Source: Halopiger xanaduensis SH-6
Lineage (GTDB): Archaea; Halobacteriota; Halobacteria; Halobacteriales; Natrialbaceae
Direction of reading: 5' to 3'
Length of the DNA stretch: 64,000 nt
Assembly (NCBI RefSeq): GCF_000217715.1
Contig: NC_015666.1
Location: 2,120,270 to 2,184,269, forward strand
Numbering within the stretch: position 1 is the first letter of the stretch; each line of letters begins with the position of its first letter. Shown here piece by piece: positions 52,930 to 62,309 of this stretch. Both the position numbers and the translations under genes were made by a program. The notes under the pieces are model-generated. The model was not told the origin of the DNA and did not search any database. It was given only the letters and a program-made list of their open reading frames with translations.

Positions 52930-54135
52930 ATGTCCGCAGACGGTCGTTCCGCAGACGCAGACGCCCGCGCCGGTCTCGAGAGCGCGAGCTTCGTTCGGCT
53001 CGTCGCGCGAGCCGATGGCGATGCACTCGCTGCGAGCGGCCTCGTCGCGCAGGCGTTGACCGACCGCGGAACGCCGTTCCAGATCACCGTCGGCCGGACG
53101 ATCGCAGACCGAACCGCACGCGCGGAGGTAGCGGCCGGCGACGAGCGAGATCTGACGCTCGTCATCGGCGCCGCCGATATCGACGCCGACGCGGACGCGA
53201 CCGCCACGGTAACTCGACTCGACGCGGACGATCGACCCGCGACGCTCGCGGCCGTCGACCACGTCCGCGAACTCGGCTCGACGCCCGATCTCGTGCTCGC
53301 GCTGGCCGGCCTCGCGGCCGCCGGTCTCGAGCCGGGAGCGGGCGAGAGCGAGTGGGTCCTCGAGACGGCCCAGGAGCGCGGTCTGGTCGAACGCCGACCG
53401 GGGCTTGCGGTGCCGACGGCCGATCCCGCCGACGGTGTCGCCTACTCGACGCGACTCTGCGGGCCGTGGTCCGGCGACGCCGACGCGCTCGCAGACGCGG
53501 TCGATCTCGACCGGCCAGCGCAACTCGAGACCGACGACCACCGCGCGATCGCTTCGCTGGTCGCCCTCGAGGCGGTCAGCGCCGACGCGGCCGAAGACGT
53601 CGCCGCGGCGTCGATCCAGCGCGCGATCCGGCCGTACGAAACCCCGGATGGCCCCTTCGAGACGATCGGCGGCTACGCCGACGTCCTCGAGGCGACAGCC
53701 CGCACGGAACCGGGAACGAGTGGCGCGCTCGCGATGGGTCACGACGTCCGCGAGCCGGCCCTCTCGGCCTGGCGCGAGTACGGCCGCCGCGCACACCGCG
53801 CGCTCGAGGGCGCTTCGACCGGCCGCTACGACGGCCTGTTCGTCGTCGGCATCGGCGACGGCCCCGTCGAAGGAGTCGCACAAATCGCCGCGGCCTACCG
53901 ATCGCCCGAGCCGACCGTGCTCGCGATCGGCGACGGCGAGGCGGCGCTGGCGACCCGCAGCGACGAGTCGCTCGGCCCGGCGGTCGAAGGCGTCGCTCGA
54001 GACCTCGCGTGCGAGACCGCATACGACGTCGGACGGCGGCGCGGCTATCTGCGGTACGACGCCGACCCGAACGGAGACGCGAACGCGGACGTCGACGAGT
54101 CGACGATCATCGCGACAGTGAGGGAGCTACTATGA
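52930..54135 (+). CDS. RecJ-like protein, likely catalytically degenerate
   Basis: 401 residues from ATG. Position (between rpsO and pcc1) and general fold are those of haloarchaeal RecJ-like proteins. A weak motif-I region ARADGDALAASGLVAQAL is present, but the DHH triad of active RecJ/GAN nucleases is not; LDADDRP lies where I expect it. It may be a structural, Cdc45-like partner and not a nuclease. It overlaps pcc1 by 4 nt (ATGA). Confidence 0.65.
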   Translation: MSADGRSADADARAGLESASFVRLVARADGDALAASGLVAQALTDRGTPFQITVGRTIADRTARAEVAAGDERDLTLVIGAADIDADADATATVTRLDADDRPATLAAVDHVRELGSTPDLVLALAGLAAAGLEPGAGESEWVLETAQERGLVERRPGLAVPTADPADGVAYSTRLCGPWSGDADALADAVDLDRPAQLETDDHRAIASLVALEAVSADAAEDVAAASIQRAIRPYETPDGPFETIGGYADVLEATARTEPGTSGALAMGHDVREPALSAWREYGRRAHRALEGASTGRYDGLFVVGIGDGPVEGVAQIAAAYRSPEPTVLAIGDGEAALATRSDESLGPAVEGVARDLACETAYDVGRRRGYLRYDADPNGDANADVDESTIIATVRELL

Positions 54136-54434
54136 GTCGGAAAGCGACGATCCGGACGGCCCACGAGGACCCCGAACTCGTCGCGCGGGCGCTGCGCCCG
54201 GACAACACCGACGAGATGGCGACGACGGTCGACGAGGAGTCCGGCGACGTCGTCACGCGGATCGAACGCGAGACGACCGGCGGACTGCACTCGAACGTCG
54301 ACGACTACGTGGTCAACCTCGAGGTCGCGACGGCGGTCGTCGACGCGGCGGAACGCACAGCACGCGCAACCGACGGACGCGGGACAGCGTCCGAACCAGA
54401 ACACAACCACACAGATACCAATACCAATGAGTGA
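54132..54434 (+). CDS. pcc1: KEOPS complex subunit Pcc1
   Basis: 100 residues from ATG. Pcc1 fold RKATIRTAHEDPELVARALRP and GGLHSNVDDYVVNLEVATAV match archaeal Pcc1. KEOPS makes the t6A modification of tRNAs reading ANN codons. It overlaps both neighbours: ATGA with the RecJ-like gene, 8 nt with rps3ae, so translation is tightly coupled. Confidence 0.85.
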   Translation: MSRKATIRTAHEDPELVARALRPDNTDEMATTVDEESGDVVTRIERETTGGLHSNVDDYVVNLEVATAVVDAAERTARATDGRGTASEPEHNHTDTNTNE

Positions 54435-55068
54435 ACGCTCAGTTTCACGCGCGAAACAGGAGAAGCGGTGGTACACCGTGCTCGCGCCGGAGCAGTTCGA
54501 CCGGCAGGAGCTCGGCGAAACCCCCGCTGACGAACCGGAAAAGGTCTACGACCGAACCATCGAAACGACGCTCGGCGAACTCAACAACAACGCCAGCGAG
54601 AACAACACCAAGCTGACCTTCAAGATCAACGACGTCGGCAGCGACTCGGCGTACACGGAGTTCAAGGAGCACTCCCTGACCCGTGACTACCTGCGCTCGC
54701 TCGTCCGCCGCGGCGCCTCGAAGATCGAGGCCTACGTCACCGTCCTCACGACGGACGACTACCGCGTGCAGGTCCAGCCCGTCGCCTTCACGACCAAGAA
54801 GGCCGACGCGAGCCAGGAGAAGGCCATCCGCGAGCAGATGGTCGAGATGGTCGAAGAGGCCGCCGCCGAGCGGACCTTCGAGGAGCTCATCAGCAGCATC
54901 GTCGAGGGACGGCTCTCCTCGGGCATCTACGGCGAGGCCAAGACGATCTACCCGCTGCGGCGCGTCGAGATCCAGAAGACGACCCTCGAGGCCCACCCCG
55001 AGGAAGTCGCCGAAGAGGAAGCGACCGCGGTCGACGTCGACGAGGAAGACGTCGCCACCGGCGACTAA
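54427..55068 (+). CDS. rps3ae: 30S ribosomal protein S3Ae (eS1)
   Basis: 213 residues from ATG at 54427. Conserved opening RAKQEKRWYTVLAPEQFDR, then IETTLGELNNNASENNTKL and ASKIEAYVTVLTTDDYRVQV, as in archaeal/eukaryotic eS1. Acidic C-terminal tail. Last gene of the operon. Confidence 0.95.
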   Translation: MSERSVSRAKQEKRWYTVLAPEQFDRQELGETPADEPEKVYDRTIETTLGELNNNASENNTKLTFKINDVGSDSAYTEFKEHSLTRDYLRSLVRRGASKIEAYVTVLTTDDYRVQVQPVAFTTKKADASQEKAIREQMVEMVEEAAAERTFEELISSIVEGRLSSGIYGEAKTIYPLRRVEIQKTTLEAHPEEVAEEEATAVDVDEEDVATGD

Positions 55069-55186
55069 CGTAACGGAACGCAACGACGACTTCGTTTTTT
55101 GCGGGCCGCGAATCGAATAGCAGACAGTACCGCCTCTGTGTACTGCGTCCGCACTCTCCTATCTCCGTGACCGCTCCGCTCGAGCG

Positions 55187-55648
55187 CTACAGCGACCGTC
55201 GCAGACAGGTTGCCGTCGATGGACAGAGGTCGGCGAACTCGTTTGTCCGACGAATCGCCGGCGGTGCGTCCGCTCGGTCGATCCGTTCGTAGCCGCGATC
55301 CGCGAAGAATTCGGCCGCAGTTGTCGTCAGCACGTACAGCGTCTCGATACCGTCCGCGCGCCCCCTCGTCTCGAGCGCCTCGCAGATCGCCGTCCCGTAA
55401 CCGTCCGATCGAACGTCGGATTCGACGACGAGCGACCGAAGGAGAGCGTCGCTGCCGCACCGCTCGAGGCCGCCGATTCCGACCCGTTCGTCGCCGTCGG
55501 AGGCGATGTAGAACGCCTCCGGCTTCTCGCGGACGTCATCGTTCGGGAGGTCGTTGGCCTCGAGCAGTGATTCGATGGACGCGATGTCGCGTTCGCGGTC
55601 CCGCTCCCGCTCGCCGACCGACCGGAGCGTGATCGACGCGCTTCCCAT
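55187..55648 (-). CDS. GNAT acetyltransferase, ArsN2-like
   Basis: 153 residues from ATG at 55648. Features of the ArsN2 type: IESLLEANDLPNDDVREKPE, acetyl-CoA loop RSDGYGTAICEAL, YVLTTTAAEFFADRGYERI and the tail NEFADLCPSTATCLRRSL. ArsN2 proteins are normally found next to arsenic genes, but none is here. Acceptor unknown. Confidence 0.75.
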   Translation of the reverse strand: MGSASITLRSVGERERDRERDIASIESLLEANDLPNDDVREKPEAFYIASDGDERVGIGGLERCGSDALLRSLVVESDVRSDGYGTAICEALETRGRADGIETLYVLTTTAAEFFADRGYERIDRADAPPAIRRTNEFADLCPSTATCLRRSL

Positions 55649-55692
55649 GCGAGACTGCAACGACGACGAGATATTAGTCGCTGGCGGTCATC

Positions 55693-57042
55693 TCATCCGA
55701 GATCGATCGGATCGACCTTCAGGAACTCCCGCGCGACGACCGTCGCGTACGACCCCTTCGGCAGCGCGAACGACAGCGAGAGCGGGTCGGTCTCGAGCGT
55801 CAGATCCGTCCGTACCAGCATTGCGCGCCGGGTCCCGCTCGAGTAGAACTCGCCGGGCAGGTCGAAATCGTCGGGCTCGAGGTCCAGATCGTCGAGCACG
55901 TCGCGCTCGATCTCGCCTTGCTCGCCGTCGGCGAGGTCGGTCTCGGTGCCGACCAGCGGCGCCGTGACGAACGCGCGGCCGCGTTCGCAGTGGCGGGTCA
56001 CCGAGCCGACGCGGCGCTCGTCGACCCGCTGGAGCCGGTCGGTGTCGGGGAGGACGAGCCCCTCCGGCGCGTCGGTGTCGGCGAAACAGGCGACGTCACC
56101 CTCGACGGGCCGATCGAACGGCAGCCCGCGCTCGAGGCGCTCGGAGAGCATCAGGTTGAACGCGTACGACTGGGCAGCGTGGACGAACAGCCGCTGGAGG
56201 TTCGACGGCAGGCGCTCGAGTGCGGCCCGGAACTCCTCGGGGCCGGGCTCGCCGTCGCACTCGGCGAGTTCGTGGAGCATCGAGCGCTCGTAGCGCAGGC
56301 GGTTGGGGAATCGCTCGAGGGCCTCTTGCCAGTCGCGGGTTTCCTCGACGAACGTCCTGGCTTCCTGGGTCCCCTCGGGTTCCGCGTCGGTCGGACGGCC
56401 GAGGTAGGCCATGACCGCACCCTCCCAGTCGTCGCGGACGATCTCGAGGCCGACCTCGTGGGTGATCGGGCGCCGGCTGCCGAACCGCTGCTGGCCGAAG
56501 AAGTTGGGGACGCCGACGGAGACGGCTTGCCCGTTCGAGCCGTCGAAGCCGCCGAACTCCCGCAGTTCGTCCGTGATAGCCGCGGCGTTGTCGGGCCGAT
56601 CGGGATCGCTCACGACGAGTTCGAACTCGTTGCCCGCGAGGTCGCCGAACTCGAGCGAGCGGCCCGCCCGGCCGAGCACCTCGATATCGGCGCCGTTGAC
56701 GTCGGGCAAGTCCTCGGGGTCGGCGCCGTAGACCGAGAACAGCTGGGTCGTCACGGCGTACTTGTCCTTCGTGCCGGCCCAGTTGACCCGTTCGCGGGAG
56801 ACGCCCAGGGCGTCGGAGAGCCGCGTCGCGAAGTCGTTCGTGTCCCAGCCCCGCAGCGTCGCGCGGACGACGAGGTGGGGGTAGGCGTCGGTGTCCGCGT
56901 CGACGGGTTCGGTGTCGAACCGCTCGAGTTCGCGGACCCGGAACTGGTCGTCGTCGTCGCGCAGGTGGCCGCCGACGCCGTCGGCGTCGCTGACGTAGTA
57001 TTCCATGCCGACGGCCTGCTCTGTGGGGTGGGCTGGACGCAT
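55693..57042 (-). CDS. truD: tRNA pseudouridine(13) synthase TruD
   Basis: 449 residues from ATG at 57042. Opening [18 protein letters not shown] and catalytic [14 protein letters not shown] (87-100) with active Asp93; [14 protein letters not shown] further on and an inserted TRUD domain. TruD converts U13 of tRNA to pseudouridine. An in-frame extension upstream crosses an intergenic region and is not needed. Confidence 0.94.
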   Translation of the reverse strand: MRPAHPTEQAVGMEYYVSDADGVGGHLRDDDDQFRVRELERFDTEPVDADTDAYPHLVVRATLRGWDTNDFATRLSDALGVSRERVNWAGTKDKYAVTTQLFSVYGADPEDLPDVNGADIEVLGRAGRSLEFGDLAGNEFELVVSDPDRPDNAAAITDELREFGGFDGSNGQAVSVGVPNFFGQQRFGSRRPITHEVGLEIVRDDWEGAVMAYLGRPTDAEPEGTQEARTFVEETRDWQEALERFPNRLRYERSMLHELAECDGEPGPEEFRAALERLPSNLQRLFVHAAQSYAFNLMLSERLERGLPFDRPVEGDVACFADTDAPEGLVLPDTDRLQRVDERRVGSVTRHCERGRAFVTAPLVGTETDLADGEQGEIERDVLDDLDLEPDDFDLPGEFYSSGTRRAMLVRTDLTLETDPLSLSFALPKGSYATVVAREFLKVDPIDLG

Positions 57043-57189
57043 CGCTTGGCGGCGATTCGGCCGCCGACGGTAAATCGGTTCGTTCTCGCGACCGGCGAGG
57101 AACCGGTGCTCGAGCCCGACGGTGGTGTCGGCGACGCAACCTGCGCTTGCACACCCGTCGCTCAAATTCGTCGCCGCGAACGCTTACGT

Positions 57190-57390
57190 ATGAGCGACGT
57201 CCCATCCCGTTCGCTGGACGACGATTCGCCGCCGCGCATCGACGACCCGGAACAGCTGTGCGACGCGATCGTCGAACTGATCGACGCGCTCGAGGACGGC
57301 GACCTCCTCGGCGAGGAGCAGGCGGACGAACTCCGGTCGAACGTCTACAGTTCGGTCGAACTGGTCGACCTCCCCGAAGAAGAGGAGTAG
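57190..57390 (+). CDS. Small acidic haloarchaeal protein
   Basis: 66 residues from ATG at 57190. All-helical, acidic, with IDDPEQLCDAIVELIDALED and ending VDLPEEEE. Divergent from truD (148 bp between starts) and convergent to pth2. Related small proteins are common near pth2 in haloarchaea, from memory. Function unknown. Confidence 0.6.
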   Translation: MSDVPSRSLDDDSPPRIDDPEQLCDAIVELIDALEDGDLLGEEQADELRSNVYSSVELVDLPEEEE

Positions 57391-57404
57391 CGACGCGCGG
57401 CCGC

Positions 57405-57743
57405 TCAGAACAGCGAGAGATCGCCCGTCACGCGGTCGACTCGATCGTCCGCGGCGGGCCCGACGGCAAGCGCCGTAACGGTGCCCGGCTCGAGTTGCGT
57501 GTGACCGGCGTCCCGGACGAGCGCGTTCGGGATGCCGTCGCTGTCGGCGATTTCGGCGAGTTCGTGGAGCTGCCGTTCGCTCTCGCCCTTCAGGACGACC
57601 TTCTTCTGCCCGCCGTCCTTCCACTGGCGTCGGAGCTGGCTGTCGGCCTTCTCGTAGGCCGACAGCGACGCGTGGGCGACCTGCGCGGCGAGTTTGCCCT
57701 GGCCCATGCCGATGTCGGTGCGAGCGACGATGGCCTGTTTCAT
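57405..57743 (-). CDS. pth2: Peptidyl-tRNA hydrolase, archaeal type
   Basis: 112 residues from ATG at 57743. [26 protein letters not shown] opening region, [34 protein letters not shown]. The PTH2 type used by archaea and eukaryotes; it recycles tRNA from stalled peptidyl-tRNA. Confidence 0.96.
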   Translation of the reverse strand: MKQAIVARTDIGMGQGKLAAQVAHASLSAYEKADSQLRRQWKDGGQKKVVLKGESERQLHELAEIADSDGIPNALVRDAGHTQLEPGTVTALAVGPAADDRVDRVTGDLSLF

Positions 57744-57845
57744 AGCCGACCCGACGACGGGAGCGCCTTTATCACTGGCTATCCGTCTCTGCCGCGCCCG
57801 TCGCGCCGGTCGCAGCCGTCCACTCCCCGCTCCGCCGCGCGCCGC

Positions 57846-58661
57846 TCAGTGGACGAGCGCGTCCTCGAGCCGGAGGTCCCGTTCCGTCCGTTCGGCCTCC
57901 GGACCCGCCTCGACCAGCGTCGGCTTCTCGGCGGGGGCCGAGAACCGATCGGGATCGGGCTCGACGCGCTCGGTCATCGTCGTGAAGACGGAGCCGCGTC
58001 GGCCGCCCGCCATGACGATCCCGCCGTACTTGCGCTCCGCGAACTCGGTCTCGTCCGGGTCGGGAAACTCCTCACGGATCAGGGCCGCGCCGTCACGGAC
58101 GCTCGAGGCCGCTCGCCGCTGGGAGTACTGGCTCTCCTCGTAGTAGGTCTCGGCGTACTCGTCGGCCAGTTCCTCGGCGGCGTGCTCCGGCGACTCGTAG
58201 TGGACCGAGTTCGGCGTCGTGTAGTCGTCGGCGAAGCGCACGTTCACCGTGAAGCTGTCCGGATAGCGCAAGATCAGCGGGACGTACAGTAGCTCCGTCA
58301 CGGTCGCGGACTGCTGGATGCGCCAGAGCCCCTCGACGAAGTACGCGGCGATCTCGGCGATCCGGTCGTCGCGCTCGTCGCGGTAGTACGCTCTCGCGAC
58401 GTCCTCGTAGTCCTCGCCGGCGATCTCCCGGAGTTGCCGCTCGATGATCCGGGTCGCGTGCTCGAAGCTCGTCTCGAAAGCGGCCGACAGCGGCACGTCG
58501 GGGTCGGCGAGCAGCGACGCTCGCATCTCCTCGGCTTCCGCGAGGATCGTCGCGTTCTCGTGGAAGGCGCGCTCGGCGTCCGCGTCGGGAAGCGGTATCC
58601 TGACCGCGCGCTGGTGCAGCACGCGCGCATCGCCGCAGAAGCGTTCTTGCTCCCCGGTCAT
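57846..58661 (-). CDS. Uncharacterised conserved protein
   Basis: 271 residues from ATG at 58661. Mostly helical in the first half (TRIIERQLREIAGEDYEDVAR), with a central segment YVPLILRYPDSFTVNVRFADDY and C-terminal ERKYGGIVMAGGRRG. No signal, membrane span or catalytic motif recognised. It sits between pth2 and dcd. No function assigned. Confidence 0.6.
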   Translation of the reverse strand: MTGEQERFCGDARVLHQRAVRIPLPDADAERAFHENATILAEAEEMRASLLADPDVPLSAAFETSFEHATRIIERQLREIAGEDYEDVARAYYRDERDDRIAEIAAYFVEGLWRIQQSATVTELLYVPLILRYPDSFTVNVRFADDYTTPNSVHYESPEHAAEELADEYAETYYEESQYSQRRAASSVRDGAALIREEFPDPDETEFAERKYGGIVMAGGRRGSVFTTMTERVEPDPDRFSAPAEKPTLVEAGPEAERTERDLRLEDALVH

Positions 58662-58802
58662 GCGGCGACGTACGCTCCGAGGGCTAATAATCGATGAGGG
58701 CGATTCAGGCTTCGGAAACTGGCCGCAAACGTACAACGATCCGACGCGTTCGCCCGCGTCGGATCGGGTCATTTAGGGCCCCGTGGCTCGCTCCTACTCG
58801 AT

Positions 58803-59414
58803 ATGATCCTCTCCGACGCGGACATCCTCGAGCGACTCGAGGCCGGCGACCTCGTCGTCGAGCCCCTCGACGAGCCCGAGTTGCAGATTCAACCCGCGAG
58901 CATCGACCTCCGACTCGGCCGCGAGTTCCTCGAGTTCCAGCGGACGAACATCCCCTGCATCCACCCCAACTCCGAGCAGGAAGTCGACGAGTACGTCACC
59001 GAGACGGTCGTCGACGAGGGCGACGACTTCATCCTCCACCCCGGCGACTTCGTGCTCGGCACGACCCACGAGCGCGTCGAGATCCCGCCGGACCTGATCG
59101 CCCACGTGGAGGGCCGTTCCTCGCTGGGCCGGCTCGCCGTCGTCGTCCACGCCACTGCCGGCCTCTGCGACCCCGGCTACCGCGGACAGATCACGCTCGA
59201 GCTCTCCAATCTCGGCACGGCACCGGTCGCGCTCACGCCGGGGATGCGGATCTCGCAGCTCACCTTCACCGAACTCAAGACGGAGGCCGAACGACCCTAC
59301 GGCAGCGAACGCGGCTCGAAGTACCAGGATCAGGACGGCCCGCAGGCTTCGCGAATCCAGAGCGACCACGAGTTCGGCGGCGACCAACTCGAGCGGGAGC
59401 GCGAGGACGACTGA
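58803..59414 (+). CDS. dcd: dCTP deaminase
   Basis: 203 residues from ATG. Motifs [48 protein letters not shown] and [11 protein letters not shown]. It deaminates dCTP to dUTP (archaeal forms may also cleave to dUMP). The region after [18 protein letters not shown] is the typical C-terminal lid. Confidence 0.95.
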   Translation: MILSDADILERLEAGDLVVEPLDEPELQIQPASIDLRLGREFLEFQRTNIPCIHPNSEQEVDEYVTETVVDEGDDFILHPGDFVLGTTHERVEIPPDLIAHVEGRSSLGRLAVVVHATAGLCDPGYRGQITLELSNLGTAPVALTPGMRISQLTFTELKTEAERPYGSERGSKYQDQDGPQASRIQSDHEFGGDQLEREREDD

Positions 59415-59492
59415 GGTCTCGTTTAGGAGAAATCAGCAGCAATCACAGCGATCTTCACTGCGACTTTTCTCGGTCGACTCGAGCTGACCCGG

Positions 59493-59870
59493 TTACGACG
59501 GTGCGGCCGCCGAACGGCCGGTGTAGCGCCAGACGCCGACCGCGATCAGGACGCCGACGAGGAGGCCGACGCCCAGCGAACTCACCGTCCCGATGGGCTC
59601 GAGGGCGGCGCCGCCGACGATGCCGCCGACGAAGCCGATCCCGAACCCGATTACGGTGCCACCGATTCGCTGCCGTCCGTCGGGGACGTCGTCGACGAAC
59701 CCGACCGAGACCCCGATCGTTACGACGGCACCGGCGACGGTCCCGGTGAGCAGGCCGAGAAAGACCGAGAACTCGATCCAGTGTGCGGTGATCGCGGTCA
59801 CGCCGATGCCGACGCCGAAGAAGGTCGCGATCCCCGCGACGAGCGCGAGCACGCCAGTTTTGAGGGACAT
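59493..59870 (-). CDS. Glycine-rich four-helix membrane protein
   Basis: 125 residues from ATG at 59870. Helices at about 6-26, 32-56, 71-91 and 95-113, with Gly-Val-Gly runs and a short charged loop DDVPDGRQR. Similar small membrane proteins in haloarchaea have no known role. It lies 78 bp after dcd's end and on the other strand. Confidence 0.6.
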   Translation of the reverse strand: MSLKTGVLALVAGIATFFGVGIGVTAITAHWIEFSVFLGLLTGTVAGAVVTIGVSVGFVDDVPDGRQRIGGTVIGFGIGFVGGIVGGAALEPIGTVSSLGVGLLVGVLIAVGVWRYTGRSAAAPS

Positions 59871-60044
59871 TACCGACTGCTTCCGTCCGCAGGGACAAGT
59901 ATGTGCAGTGTCTCGAGTCGCCGCAGGCGGCGGAACGCGTCCTCGAGCTGCCAGTGCCAAGATGCGTGAAAGTCGCCTCCAATCGCCACTGTCGGACCGC
60001 CGGGACAAATGAGTTATCCGACGCGCGCCCGTAGGCCCGCGCAA

Positions 60045-60944
60045 ATGCAATTCGTCGAAGAGATCGTCGTGGACGAGTTCCTGCCGACCGTCCGGTCCCT
60101 GCTGGCCGGCGAACTTCGGGAGCAGGGGCTCACCCAGAGCGAAGTCGCGGAGGTGCTCGGGATCAGCCAGAGCGCCGTCTCGAAGTACGCCCACGGCGAC
60201 GTGACGACCAACGATCGCATCGCCGCGGACGAGCGCGTCCAGACCCTCGTCGAAGACCTCGCCGAAGGGCTCGCCGCCGGCGACGTCACCCCCGTGCAGG
60301 CGCTCATCGAGATCGAGGTACTGATCCGCGAACTCGAGTCCGGCGGCGACCTGCTCGCGCAACTCCACGAGGACGCCGTGCCCGAACTCGCCGAGCACGG
60401 CACCGGCTTCCGGGTTCACGACCCCGAGAGCGACCTCCGGACCAGCGAACGCGTCCTCTCCTCGCTTCGCCGGGGCCTGCGCATCCTCGAGAACGCGAGC
60501 GGATTCTCGACGCTGATCCCGGCGGTGGGCTCGAACCTGGTCGCTTGCACCCCCGACGCGAACGACGTCGACGACGTGGCCGGCGTCCCCGGCCGAATCT
60601 TCGACGTGAAGGGCCGGACGACCGTCCCGGCGGAACCCGAGTTCGGCGTCTCCGAGCACGTCGCGACGGTGCTGCTGGCGGCGCGCCGACACGGCGCCGA
60701 CGCCGCGGCGGCGATCAACATCCGGTACGACGAGGACCTGCTCGCCGCCCTCCGGGAAGCGGACCACGTCGCCGCCGAGTTCGACGAGTCCGACGACATC
60801 GCCTCGAGCATCGGCGCGGCGATCGAGGACGAGCCCGAGGCGTCGGTGCTCTACCAGACCGGCGGGATGGGGATCGAGCCGCTGATCTACGTGCTGGGAC
60901 CGGACGCGGAGTCGGTCGCGGATACGGTCCGGGCGCTGCTCTGA
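60045..60944 (+). CDS. HTH-ThiN transcriptional regulator (ThiR-like)
   Basis: 299 residues from ATG at 60045 (an ATG 36 nt upstream, MSYPTR, is also in frame). N-terminal HTH LTQSEVAEVLGISQSAVSKYA (about residues 30-50), a helical linker, then a ThiN domain from about 135 with GFSTLIPAVGSNLVACTPDA and PGRIFDVKGRTTVPAEPEFG. In archaea this fusion is the thiamine regulator ThiR, while a stand-alone or ThiD-linked ThiN acts in thiamine phosphate synthesis. Regulatory reading is better supported by the HTH. Confidence 0.8.
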   Translation: MQFVEEIVVDEFLPTVRSLLAGELREQGLTQSEVAEVLGISQSAVSKYAHGDVTTNDRIAADERVQTLVEDLAEGLAAGDVTPVQALIEIEVLIRELESGGDLLAQLHEDAVPELAEHGTGFRVHDPESDLRTSERVLSSLRRGLRILENASGFSTLIPAVGSNLVACTPDANDVDDVAGVPGRIFDVKGRTTVPAEPEFGVSEHVATVLLAARRHGADAAAAINIRYDEDLLAALREADHVAAEFDESDDIASSIGAAIEDEPEASVLYQTGGMGIEPLIYVLGPDAESVADTVRALL

Positions 60945-60960
60945 TCGAGACGGGATCGGC

Positions 60961-61755
60961 ATGCAGGACCCGACGCGCGGCGCCGCGGATGCGGACGCAA
61001 ACTCGAACTCGAGCGCGGGCTCGGAAACCGCCCGGGAGTTCTACGGCCGCTGGGTGCGCCTCTACGACCTGATCGCGCGCCGAACGCCCGGCATCCCCAC
61101 ACTCCGGCGGCGAGCGGCCGCCGCCTGCCGCCTCGAGCCCGGCGACACCGTCGTCGAGATGGGCTGCGGGACGGGCGCGAACCTCCCCTACCTGCGCGAG
61201 CGAGTCGGGCCCGAAGGGACCGTCGTCGGCCTCGATTTTACCGGTCCCGTGCTCGATCGCGCCCGCAAGTTGACGGTCGAGTACGACAACGTCCACGTGG
61301 TTCGGGGCGACGCGACGCGGCCGCCGTTCGCCGGCGATACCGATGCTGACACAGCCGCCGGCGCTGGCGCCGACGCGCTCGAGGACGCCGGAATAGATAG
61401 CAGTGACATCGACGCCCTGCTCGCAACCTTCGTCGTCGGCATGCTCGAGAATCCTGCGGGCGCGGTCGACGACTGGTGCGACCTCGTTGGCCCCGGCGGG
61501 CACGTCGTGCTCGCGAACGCCGCGCGCAGCGACGCGTGGTACGCGCCGCCGGTCAACGCCGTCTTCCGGGCGATCGTCGTCCTCTCGACGCCGCCGACGA
61601 TGAAGCTGCGCTACGAGAACGATCCGCACCTACGGCTCGACGAGAAGATCGACGCCGCCCACGCGCGGCTCCGCGAGCGATCGGCGGCCGTCGCCGACGA
61701 GACGCACGTCTTCGGGGTCGTGCGACTCACCGGCGGTCGATTGCCGGAGTCCTAG
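60961..61755 (+). CDS. Class I SAM-dependent methyltransferase
   Basis: 264 residues from ATG, 16 bp after the HTH-ThiN gene. SAM motif I VVEMGCGTGANLPYL and VVGLDFTGPVLDRAR; other motifs follow (RGDATRPPFAG; LVGPGGHVVLANA). A short Asp/Ala/Gly insertion lies in the middle. Substrate unknown; UbiE/small-molecule type likely. Confidence 0.82.
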   Translation: MQDPTRGAADADANSNSSAGSETAREFYGRWVRLYDLIARRTPGIPTLRRRAAAACRLEPGDTVVEMGCGTGANLPYLRERVGPEGTVVGLDFTGPVLDRARKLTVEYDNVHVVRGDATRPPFAGDTDADTAAGAGADALEDAGIDSSDIDALLATFVVGMLENPAGAVDDWCDLVGPGGHVVLANAARSDAWYAPPVNAVFRAIVVLSTPPTMKLRYENDPHLRLDEKIDAAHARLRERSAAVADETHVFGVVRLTGGRLPES

Positions 61756-61776
61756 CGATCTCCGCGGCGCGGCCGA

Positions 61777-62184
61777 TCAGTCCTCGAGTTCTGGCCCCTC
61801 GTGTTCGACGATTCGTTCCCGAATATCGGACGGGATCGGCCCCGGCCGCTTGGTCTCCGGGTCCACGAAGACGACCGTCGATTCGCCGGTCGCGACCGAG
61901 TTGCCGTCGACCCGGAGATCGTAGGCCATCGTCGCGCTCGAGTTCCCGAGTTCGGTGATTTCGACGGCGACGGTCGGATCGTCCTCGATCGTCAGCGGCC
62001 GTCCGAAGTCGATCTCGAGGTGGGCGATGACGAAGTTCAGGTTCTCGAGGTCGACGTCGAAGACCTCGTCGACGTAGGCGACGCGGGCCTCCTCGAAGTA
62101 ACTCGCGTAGACCGCGTTGTTGACGTGGTTCATCGTATCGAGGTCGCGGTACCGCACGTCGACGTCGACGGTGATCGGCTCCAT
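61777..62184 (-). CDS. Acyl-CoA thioesterase, 4HBT hot-dog fold
   Basis: 135 residues from ATG at 62184. Active-site region VRYRDLDTMNHVNNAVY with its Asp and Asn, followed by YFEEARVAYVDEV. A short single hot-dog domain similar to YbgC/4-hydroxybenzoyl-CoA thioesterases. Exact acyl-CoA is unknown. Confidence 0.85.
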   Translation of the reverse strand: MEPITVDVDVRYRDLDTMNHVNNAVYASYFEEARVAYVDEVFDVDLENLNFVIAHLEIDFGRPLTIEDDPTVAVEITELGNSSATMAYDLRVDGNSVATGESTVVFVDPETKRPGPIPSDIRERIVEHEGPELED

Positions 62185-62309
62185 TTGTAACCCATCGAAC
62201 GTGATTGCGGTAGAAGTGGACTGGGTTTCCGGCAGGGACGGCGCGGCGTTGCGACGGGAGCGGCGGCGCGTTCCCGTTCGAGAAAACCCGAACCAGTGCG
62301 GCCGTTCGG

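Noticed and set aside
62185-62309. A tRNA-like or structured RNA between the thioesterase and hydrolase genes
   Set aside because: No cloverleaf or paired arms could be folded.
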